A stretch of 15,245 nucleotides of DNA. Source: an uncultured Bacteroides sp. Lineage in GTDB: Bacteria; Bacteroidota; Bacteroidia; Bacteroidales; Bacteroidaceae. Of this stretch, positions 7,377-12,731 are shown piece after piece. Location of the stretch: contig UQTJ01000056.1 of NCBI GenBank assembly GCA_900544075.1, positions 1 through 15,245 of the forward strand, in the 5' to 3' direction. The notes beneath the pieces are model-generated. The model did not search any database, had not been told where the DNA came from, and saw only the letters and a program-made list of their open reading frames with translations. A program made the translations under genes and the position numbers. The number at the start of each line of letters is the position of its first letter. The first letter of the stretch is position 1.

Positions 7377-9258
7377 CATTTAAAAAATTTTCTTCTATAT
7401 AGTCTATAAACGCCTGATTTACCAGTTTCACTCCGCCCGGAGTAGGATAGTCTCCGCTGAAGTACCAGTCGCCTGTGTGGTCAGGACATGCCTCGTGAAG
7501 TCCTTCAAGTGTCTGATATACTATTTCCACTTTGGCTTGTGTTCCGGCAGGTGTCAGCAGTTCTACCATTTTGGCTGATATCTCTTCATCCGTGAACGGT
7601 GCGTATATCTCTTTTACATAGTTCACCATCTCTTCTTTAGGCAATCCTAATTGTGCCTTGGACTTGCTGTATGCATTTATTATAACGTCCTGCATACCTC
7701 TTTCCTCAAGCAATGCTATGGCAGCCTTGAAGGCAATGAACTGCTCCATGCTTGCCATGTCTATACCGTAATAGTCCGGATAGCGCACCTGTGGCGATGA
7801 TGATACTATTACTATCTTTTTCGGGTGCAGACGGTCGAGTATGCTTATGATACTTTGTTTCAGTGTTGTACCACGAACTATACTGTCGTCTATTATCACC
7901 AGATTATCTGCGTATGGCACTAAGCTTCCGTATGTAATATCATATACGTGTGCTGCCAGGTCATTGCGGGTATTTCCTTCGGCTATGAACGTACGCAGCT
8001 TTATATCCTTAATTGCGACTTTTTCGCTTCGGATACGTTGTGAAAGAATCTGTTCAAGCTCGCTGTGGCTCGGTTTATGTCCCAAGGCCTCTATACGTTG
8101 TACCTTCAGCTCATTCAGATAATTGTCGAAACCTTCCAACATTCCGTAGAAAGCCACTTCCGCCGTGTTCGGGATGAAAGAGAACACCGTGTGAATCACA
8201 TCGTTGTCTATAGCTTTTAGAATAGGATTCACCAGTTTCTCGCCGAGTTTTTTTCTTTCGCGGTATATATCCATGTCGCTACCGCGGCTGAAGTATATAC
8301 GTTCGAAAGAACAAGCCTTTTTCACTTTCGGCTCGTTTATCTGCGCCAGACGCATCTGTCCTTTTTTACTTATCATTATTGCCTGACCAGGCTGAAGTTC
8401 GTTTATACTGTCGGCAGGAACATTCAGTGCTGTCTGTATCACAGGACGTTCTGAAGCCAGTACGAATATTTCATCGTCCATATACCAGAATGCAGGACGT
8501 ATTCCCCATGGGTCACGCACGGCAAAGCTCTCGCCGCTACCGGTCAGCCCGCATATCACGTAACCGCCGTCCCATGTCGGACTTGATGTTTTCAAAACGT
8601 TTGTCAGGTCTATTCTGTCTTCTATGGCATGAGTTATGTCCATACCTTCCAGACCTTCGCCTTTACATTCAGTGTATAGACGTTCCACTTCGCGGTCAAG
8701 ACGGTGTCCCACCTGTTCGAGCATTATATACGTGTCGGCATATTTGCGCGGGTGCTGTCCGTCGGCAGTGATTGACGCGAATATTTCGTCAACATTCGTA
8801 AGGTTGAAATTTCCGCACAGCGCAAGGTTCTTTGCACGCCAGTTGTTGCGGCGGAGGAACGGGTGTACATACGATATTCCGCTCTTACCTGTAGTGGAAT
8901 ATCTTAGGTGTCCCATATACAGTTCGCCTGCAAAAGGAAGACACTTTTCTGCATATTCGGCATCACGCATCTGTTCCGGTGTCAGATCGCGGAAATAGCT
9001 GTGTACAGTTCCGAAAATCTCGGTTATGGCTCCTGCGCCAAGTCCTCTTTCGCGGAACATGTATTCTTCGCCCGGTGCAGCCTGAAGTTTCACACAAGCC
9101 AGTCCGGCAGCTTCCTGTCCTCGGTTATGCTGTTTCTCCATCAGAAGGTACAGCTTGTTGAGTCCGTACATCCATGTACCGTATTTCTGATGATAGTGTT
9201 CCAGTGGTTTCATCAGGCGTATCATCGCCACCCCACATTCGTGCTTTAGTTGTTCCAT
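7372..9258 (-). CDS. Long PurF-like amidophosphoribosyltransferase, 628 aa
   Basis: An Ntn-type glutamine amidotransferase joined to a PRPP-binding phosphoribosyltransferase domain, the layout of PurF, which makes 5-phosphoribosylamine from PRPP and glutamine in purine synthesis. Cys8 in KHECGV should become the N-terminal nucleophile after removal of a 7-residue propeptide. Further PurF signatures are QHNRGQEAAGLA (43-54), GHLRYSTTG (116-124), GNFNLTN (149-155) and the PRPP loop VIIDDSIVRGTT (454-465). Odd points: it is over 120 residues longer than ordinary PurF, with extra sequence before the PRPP loop and at the C-terminus; QHRGQ carries an inserted Asn; and the place of one [4Fe-4S] cysteine of the B. 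subtilis enzyme is Asp (RYPDYYGID, 492-500), so no cluster is expected. It may be a second PurF paralogue with a related role. First gene of the operon with carA and carB. Confidence 0.88.
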   Translation of the reverse strand: MEQLKHECGVAMIRLMKPLEHYHQKYGTWMYGLNKLYLLMEKQHNRGQEAAGLACVKLQAAPGEEYMFRERGLGAGAITEIFGTVHSYFRDLTPEQMRDAEYAEKCLPFAGELYMGHLRYSTTGKSGISYVHPFLRRNNWRAKNLALCGNFNLTNVDEIFASITADGQHPRKYADTYIMLEQVGHRLDREVERLYTECKGEGLEGMDITHAIEDRIDLTNVLKTSSPTWDGGYVICGLTGSGESFAVRDPWGIRPAFWYMDDEIFVLASERPVIQTALNVPADSINELQPGQAIMISKKGQMRLAQINEPKVKKACSFERIYFSRGSDMDIYRERKKLGEKLVNPILKAIDNDVIHTVFSFIPNTAEVAFYGMLEGFDNYLNELKVQRIEALGHKPSHSELEQILSQRIRSEKVAIKDIKLRTFIAEGNTRNDLAAHVYDITYGSLVPYADNLVIIDDSIVRGTTLKQSIISILDRLHPKKIVIVSSSPQVRYPDYYGIDMASMEQFIAFKAAIALLEERGMQDVIINAYSKSKAQLGLPKEEMVNYVKEIYAPFTDEEISAKMVELLTPAGTQAKVEIVYQTLEGLHEACPDHTGDWYFSGDYPTPGGVKLVNQAFIDYIEENFLNE

Positions 9259-9310
9259 ACCTTAATTATCTATATTTGTATTGTTGTATATCGTATAATG
9301 CTGTTGGACG

Positions 9311-9346
9311 AAAAAAATCCCGGATATGCCGAAATGCATTTCCGGG
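9311..9346 (-). terminator. Intrinsic terminator inside the operon leader (candidate attenuator)
   Basis: In the minus direction the stem CCCGGAAATGC / GCATATCCGGG (11 positions, one mismatch, 6-nt loop) is followed by one A and seven T. It ends about 52 nt before the purF-like start codon. No minus-strand gene lies between it and position 12732, and the intervening plus-strand genes have their own ends, so it has no upstream gene to serve. The plus direction lacks a T run. Confidence 0.75.
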
Positions 9347-9434
9347 TAAATATGAATTTTCTGAAAAAGAAAAGTCTGTATGTTTGAAAAACAAAAATAA
9401 CATACTTGAAAATGAAAAACGGATTTTGGCAAAA

Positions 9435-9454
9435 AGAAATGTAACAGCATTTCT
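9435..9454 (-). repeat. Small hairpin in the operon leader
   Basis: AGAAATG and CATTTCT pair exactly around a 6-nt loop. In the minus direction the 3' arm runs straight into a T-rich stretch (CATTTCTTTTTG). Its CATTTC arm could instead pair with GAAATG in the 5' arm of the leader terminator about 100 nt downstream, which would give two exclusive folds. Confidence 0.45.
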
Positions 9455-9579
9455 GTATGCTTCCGAAGTTTTACAATATAGAAAAACCGAATAAAATCTT
9501 TTCATCTTCTGGGTCTTAATAAAGATATTATATATATAATGTGTTATATTAAGTCTTTTTTTATGTTATATTCGGGATG

Positions 9580-9587
9580 CAAAGATA
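9580..9587 (-). promoter_or_regulatory. Candidate -7 box of the purF-like/carA/carB operon
   Basis: The minus strand reads TATCTTTG, an exact TAnnTTTG match. No TTTG is seen 19-21 nt upstream, so the promoter may depend on an activator or the true start may be elsewhere in the leader. Confidence 0.4.
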
Positions 9588-9704
9588 AGCATTTTCAATG
9601 AAATATATGCATTCCGTTAATACATCTTTAGAAAAAATATTCATCCTACCGTTTAATAATATACCATAAATATATGTAGCGGCTATAAAAAAAACGGAAA
9701 TACA

Positions 9705-9735
9705 TTTGTCAATAAAAAAATAAGAAGTAATTTTG
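9705..9735 (+). promoter_or_regulatory. Promoter of tRNA-Thr
   Basis: TTTG (9705-9708), a 19-nt spacer and TAATTTTG (9728-9735) form an exact Bacteroidetes sigma-A type promoter, about 25 nt before the mature tRNA 5' end. Confidence 0.8.
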
Positions 9736-9760
9736 AACCGCAAAACAAGAACTTTTGCTT

Positions 9761-9833
9761 GCCGAAATAACTCAGTTGGTAGAGTAACTCATTCGTAATG
9801 AGTAAGTCGCGGGTTCGAGTCCCGCTTTCGGCT
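9761..9833 (+). tRNA. tRNA-Thr, anticodon CGU
   Basis: A full 73-nt cloverleaf: acceptor GCCGAAA / TTTCGGC, D arm ACTC / GAGT, anticodon stem ACTCA / TGAGT with loop TTCGTAA (anticodon CGT in DNA), a 5-nt variable loop, and T arm GCGGG-TTCGAGT-CCCGC. The discriminator is T9833. CCA is not encoded, so 3' maturation needs RNase Z or exonucleases plus CCA addition. It has its own promoter and terminator. It reads the threonine codon ACG. Confidence 0.97.
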
Positions 9834-9848
9834 CTTATTTTGACGATT

Positions 9849-9892
9849 ACAAAACGCCCTGTCATTCGATTTGAAATGACGGGGCGTTTTGT
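9849..9892 (+). terminator. Terminator of tRNA-Thr
   Basis: ACAAAACGCCCTGTCATT (9849-9866) pairs with 9875-9892 over 18 positions with one wobble and an 8-nt loop. The T-rich GTTTTGTCT forms the end of the 3' arm. It starts 16 nt past the tRNA and is symmetric enough to work both ways. Confidence 0.88.
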
Positions 9893-9959
9893 CTAAAACG
9901 ACAGTTCATTTTTTTTAAACGCATGAAAGGCTCATGCTTTAGTTTATTTATACCTTCGT

Positions 9960-9992
9960 TTTGAAGGTATTTGAAGATTTTATTTATCTTTG
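9960..9992 (+). promoter_or_regulatory. Promoter of rnz, placed for a leaderless mRNA
   Basis: TTTG (9960-9963), a 21-nt spacer and TATCTTTG (9985-9992) match the Bacteroidetes consensus. The -7 box ends 5 nt before the ATG at 9998, so transcription should start at or next to that ATG. This decides the start codon: the in-frame ATG at 9971 lies between the two boxes and would not be in the mRNA. Confidence 0.7.
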
Positions 9993-9997
9993 TCGGC

Positions 9998-10912
9998 ATG
10001 GAAAAATTTGAGCTTAACATATTGGGATGCGGTTCTGCATTGCCTACAATGCGGCATTCCGCTACCTCACAAGTACTCAATGTAAGAGAAAAACTCTTTA
10101 TGATAGACTGTGGGGAGGGAACACAGGTGCAGTTACGAGGGTCAAGACTGAAATTTTCAAGGCTTAATCATGTCTTTATATCACATCTGCATGGCGATCA
10201 TTGCTTCGGACTTATAGGTATGATATCCACTTTCGGTATGATAGAAAGAACTGCCGACCTTCATATCTATGCTCATCCCGATTTGCAGGTTCTGCTCAGA
10301 CCACAGTTGGATTTTTTCTGCAAGGGATTACCCTTTGAAGTCATATTCCATGATATAGATCCGTCAGAACGTGCCGTGATATACGATGACCGTTCGCTTA
10401 CGGTAGAAACCATTCCATTAAAACACCGAATGCCAACTTGCGGATTTCTGTTTCGGGAAAAGCCTGTACCGAATCATATCATCAGAGATATGATAGATTT
10501 TTACAAGGTTCCGGTTTATATGATAAACAGAATCAAGAACGGTGAAGATTTTGTATGCGAAGACGGAACAGTGGTCCCCAATAGCAGACTTACAGTACCT
10601 TCTGAACCTCCAAGAAGTTATGCTTATTGTTCGGACACAATGTATTGTCCGAAGATTGTGGAACAAATAAGTGGAGTGGATTTATTGTTTCATGAGGCTA
10701 CTTTCCTCGAAACTGAAAAGGCAAGAGCGAAAACAACCATGCATTCCACTGCACGTCAAGCAGCCGAAATAGCCGCCATGGCTGGTGTTAAGAAGCTTGT
10801 AATAGGACATTTCTCTGCCAGATACGACGATGATGAATGTCTACTTGCCGAGGCTAAAGGTGTTTTTGTCAATACCATTCTGGCGAACGAGAATTTAAGT
10901 ATAAATATTTGA
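9998..10912 (+). CDS. rnz: Ribonuclease Z (tRNA 3' endonuclease), 304 aa
   Basis: A zinc metallo-beta-lactamase-fold nuclease that cuts pre-tRNA after the discriminator base. The metal-binding motif HLHGDH is at 63-68, with further ligands matching His143, Asp213 (CSDT), and the late motifs HEATF (232-236), His249 in the KTTMHSTA segment and His271 in IGHFSARY. The length is that of the short-form (ElaC/RNase Z) proteins. I chose ATG 9998 over the in-frame ATG 9971 because the promoter -7 box lies between them and because residues MEKFELNILGCGSALPT match where the family normally begins. It lies just after a tRNA gene without CCA, its natural type of substrate, and 25 nt before the sigma factor gene, with which it is probably co-transcribed. 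Confidence 0.95.
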   Translation: MEKFELNILGCGSALPTMRHSATSQVLNVREKLFMIDCGEGTQVQLRGSRLKFSRLNHVFISHLHGDHCFGLIGMISTFGMIERTADLHIYAHPDLQVLLRPQLDFFCKGLPFEVIFHDIDPSERAVIYDDRSLTVETIPLKHRMPTCGFLFREKPVPNHIIRDMIDFYKVPVYMINRIKNGEDFVCEDGTVVPNSRLTVPSEPPRSYAYCSDTMYCPKIVEQISGVDLLFHEATFLETEKARAKTTMHSTARQAAEIAAMAGVKKLVIGHFSARYDDDECLLAEAKGVFVNTILANENLSINI

Positions 10913-10937
10913 ATATCCTACAGCATATTGTTTGATT

Positions 10938-11489
10938 ATGGCATATAATAATGAGGACGATATAAAAGAGCGTTTGCACGACCTTGCCACTCGCCGGAAA
11001 GCATTCGAAGAGGTGGTAAGGGAGTTCAGCGAGCAGCTGTATTGGCAGATACGAAGAATGGTCGGTTCGCACGACGATGCAAACGACATACTTCAGAATA
11101 CATTCGTAAAGGCATGGACCAATATAGACTATTTCAGAGGAGAAGCAAAACTATCCACCTGGCTGTACAGGATAGCCTTAAACGAGTGTCTCAGTTTTCT
11201 GAATAGGCAGAGGGCACAGGATAATATTTCAATTGATGAAGCTGATTCCAATTTTATAAATACGCTTGAGGGTGATTCATATTTTGATGGTGACGAAACC
11301 CAGCTTATGTTCCAAAAAGCTATACGCTCACTACCGGAAAAGCAGAGGATAATTTTTAATTTGAGATATTTTCAGGAAATGAAATATGAAGATATATCAG
11401 AGATAGTAGGCACTACTGTAGGAGCACTTAAAGCCTCATATCATCATGCGGTAAAGAAAATAGAAGAATATTTCAATCAGAATGATTAA
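10938..11489 (+). CDS. ECF-type RNA polymerase sigma factor, 183 aa
   Basis: Directs RNA polymerase to a specific promoter set, normally in response to an envelope or stress signal. Sigma region 2 spans about 22-92 (DANDILQNTFVKAW at 47-60, STWLYRIALNECLSFLNRQR at 73-92, for -10 binding and melting). Region 4 spans about 124-178 (LPEKQRIIFNLRYFQEM, then the helix-turn-helix EDISEIVGTTVGALKASYHH). Regions 1.1 and 3 are missing, as in the ECF class. ATG 10938 is preferred; a TTG two codons earlier is also in frame. It follows rnz by 25 nt and precedes two small genes that look like its membrane and periplasmic controllers. The target promoters cannot be deduced here. Confidence 0.93.
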   Translation: MAYNNEDDIKERLHDLATRRKAFEEVVREFSEQLYWQIRRMVGSHDDANDILQNTFVKAWTNIDYFRGEAKLSTWLYRIALNECLSFLNRQRAQDNISIDEADSNFINTLEGDSYFDGDETQLMFQKAIRSLPEKQRIIFNLRYFQEMKYEDISEIVGTTVGALKASYHHAVKKIEEYFNQND

Positions 11490-11521
11490 ACCATTTGCCG
11501 TTTTTTTTATCTAATTAAAAA

Positions 11522-11530
11522 GGAAGGAGA
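11522..11530 (+). promoter_or_regulatory. Strong Shine-Dalgarno before the putative anti-sigma gene
   Basis: GGAAGGAGA ends 7 nt before ATG 11538. Most other genes in the window have no such site, so this gene may be translated more strongly than its sigma factor neighbour, as would suit an inhibitor made in excess. Confidence 0.6.
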
Positions 11531-11537
11531 TACTAAG

Positions 11538-11924
11538 ATGAAGGAAGATACCGAATTAAAGAAAAAGATAGGGAAAGAAAATCCTTTTAAAGTGCCCGAA
11601 GGCTACTTTGAGAATATTGTTCCCGAGATAATGAAGCAGCTTCCTGAAGCCGAGGCACAAGAAAGCGTGGAGATAACCATGTGGGAAAGAGTTAAGCCTT
11701 GGGTGTATATGGTAGCTATGTTCTGCGGACTTATGTTCGGACTGCGTGTAATGATGATGGACAAACCTGTCAATAAAGAAATGAATACAGACAATGTTTC
11801 TATGACAGATTCGGTGCAGGGCATTCCTGATGAATATATAGACCCGATTTTGGATCAGGCAATGATGGACGACTATACATTATATATGTATCTTACGGAT
11901 GCAGATTTAGAAATTTACAATTAA
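11538..11924 (+). CDS. Single-pass membrane protein, putative anti-sigma factor, 128 aa
   Basis: The N-terminal part (1-50) is charged and cytoplasmic by prediction, and carries FKVPEGYFEN (17-26), a phrase I associate with small proteins encoded after ECF sigma genes in Bacteroidetes. One membrane helix spans about 54-72 (PWVYMVAMFCGLMFGLRV). The C-terminal half (about 75-128) would be periplasmic and is acidic. This topology, together with the position directly after the sigma gene and before a small exported protein, suggests a membrane anti-sigma factor that holds the sigma factor until a periplasmic signal arrives. No zinc-binding ZAS motif (HxxxCxxC) is present, so it would belong to another anti-sigma type. 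The function is inferred from context; no domain was positively identified. Confidence 0.65.
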   Translation: MKEDTELKKKIGKENPFKVPEGYFENIVPEIMKQLPEAEAQESVEITMWERVKPWVYMVAMFCGLMFGLRVMMMDKPVNKEMNTDNVSMTDSVQGIPDEYIDPILDQAMMDDYTLYMYLTDADLEIYN

Positions 11925-11939
11925 TTCGATTAATCTTGT

Positions 11940-12380
11940 ATGAACAGACTTATTATGATAATGGCTTTGTTTATGGCATTTCTTTCCGCTCAGGCACAGG
12001 GAAAGAAAGAATGTCTTAGCAAAGAACAGTTTCGCGAAAAGCAAAAACAATATTTTGTAGACAAGGTAGGGCTGACCAAAGATGAGGCTGCCAAGTTCTT
12101 TCCATTGTACTTTGAGTTGCAGGACAAGAAATTCTCATATAATAAAGAGATGTGGAGCAAGATAAGAAAGACAAAGGAAGGCAAAAATATAACAGATGCA
12201 GAATATTCCAGATTGACTGAAGATGTGATAAAGACACGTATCACGATAGACGAACTGGAACTTGAATACCTTCGTAAATACAAAAAAGTCCTGAGTCCAA
12301 AGAAAATTTACGATATCCAAAGAGCGGAAATGAAGTTTAGCCGCGAACTGCTGAAAGGCGCAGGGAAACATAATAAGTAG
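11940..12380 (+). CDS. Small exported helical protein, CpxP/Spy-like sensor candidate, 146 aa
   Basis: The N-terminus MNRLIMIMALFMAFLSAQAQ is a type I signal peptide with cleavage near residue 19-20, so the mature protein is periplasmic. The mature part is almost entirely helical and charged. VGLTKDEAAKFFPLY (43-57) and KKVLSPKKIYDIQRAEMKF (115-133) resemble the paired LTxxQ-type motifs of the CpxP/Spy/ZraP/CnrX group, periplasmic proteins that sense metals or misfolded proteins. It starts 15 nt after the putative anti-sigma gene. By analogy with CnrX it may be the sensor of the sigma/anti-sigma pair; the alternative is a target chaperone. The likeness is by motif and fold impression only. 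Confidence 0.65.
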   Translation: MNRLIMIMALFMAFLSAQAQGKKECLSKEQFREKQKQYFVDKVGLTKDEAAKFFPLYFELQDKKFSYNKEMWSKIRKTKEGKNITDAEYSRLTEDVIKTRITIDELELEYLRKYKKVLSPKKIYDIQRAEMKFSRELLKGAGKHNK

Positions 12381-12460
12381 TCTTTTTATACTGTTTTCAT
12401 GTGTAAAACAAGTAGGAAATAAGAAAAAACGATTTTTTATAGAAAAAAGTTCTCAAAAGC

Positions 12461-12491
12461 TTTGCATATTCAAAAAAAAACGATACCTTTG
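12461..12491 (+). promoter_or_regulatory. Promoter of tRNA-Ser
   Basis: TTTG (12461-12464), a 19-nt spacer and TACCTTTG (12484-12491) match the Bacteroidetes consensus exactly, 39 nt before the tRNA. The rest of 12381-12460 is AT-rich; a weak 6-bp hairpin (12392-12410) without a T run is the only candidate end for the upstream operon. Confidence 0.8.
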
Positions 12492-12530
12492 CATCGCTTT
12501 TGAGAAATAAAGCACTTCGGAAGGAGTTCT

Positions 12531-12615
12531 GGAGAGGTGGCAGAGTGGTCGATTGCGGCGGTCTTGAAAACCGTTGTACTGCGAGGTACCGGGGGTTCGA
12601 ATCCCTCCCTCTCCG
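12531..12615 (+). tRNA. tRNA-Ser, anticodon UGA
   Basis: An 85-nt class II tRNA: acceptor GGAGAGG / CCTCTCC, anticodon loop CTTGAAA with anticodon TGA at 12565-12567, a long variable arm (about 12575-12590) as expected for serine, and T arm GGGGG-TTCGAAT-CCCTC with one wobble. The discriminator is G12615. CCA is not encoded. It reads UCA and related serine codons. The AT-rich DUF262 pair begins about 117 bp past its 3' end on the opposite strand. Confidence 0.96.
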
Positions 12616-12619
12616 CAAT

Positions 12620-12660
12620 AAAGGGTGTAAATCAAGCATTTGCAAGATTTACACCCTTTT
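12620..12660 (+). terminator. Terminator of tRNA-Ser
   Basis: AAAGGGTGTAAATC (12620-12633) pairs exactly with GATTTACACCCTTT (12646-12659) around a 12-nt loop, and the 3' arm ends in four T. It begins 5 nt past the tRNA. Confidence 0.9.
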
Positions 12661-12661
12661 C

Positions 12662-12696
12662 CACACCCTAAAATGTAAAGTTAGGCGTGTTTTTTT
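12662..12696 (+). terminator. Second, tandem terminator after tRNA-Ser
   Basis: CACACCCTAA pairs with TTAGGCGTG (12681-12689) with one bulge and one wobble, followed by seven T. It would back up the preceding terminator and block tRNA transcription from running into the opposing DUF262 gene. Confidence 0.5.
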
Positions 12697-12731
12697 GCAG
12701 AACTGAAGCCTTACTCCCTGCATGTAGTTTG

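Larger units (their letters stand above)
9259..9574 (-). promoter_or_regulatory. Long 5' leader of the purF-like/carA/carB operon
   Basis: Between the candidate -7 box (9580-9587) and the purF-like ATG lie about 315 nt of AT-rich sequence without a convincing gene. It contains a small hairpin (9435-9454) and a complete intrinsic terminator (9311-9346), both oriented with the operon. Such a leader suggests control by premature termination. Two frames of 62 and 79 codons cross it but look like chance: both are rich in Phe because the strand is T-rich. Confidence 0.55.

Noticed and set aside
9266..9505. 79-codon minus-strand frame in the purF-like leader, ending 7 nt before the purF-like ATG
   Set aside because: It was tempting as a leader peptide, but it runs through the terminator stem, overlaps another open frame of 62 codons and owes its Phe content to the T-rich strand.
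9921..9937. GCATGA / TCATGC hairpin after the tRNA-Thr terminator
   Set aside because: Only six pairs and a weak T-rich tail; a strong terminator already precedes it.
9971..9997. Upstream in-frame ATG giving rnz nine extra residues
   Set aside because: It lies between the -33 and -7 boxes of the rnz promoter, and the extra residues do not resemble the start of RNase Z proteins.
12500..12706. Plus-strand frame of 68 codons around 12500-12706
   Set aside because: It runs through tRNA-Ser and its terminators, which fully account for the sequence.
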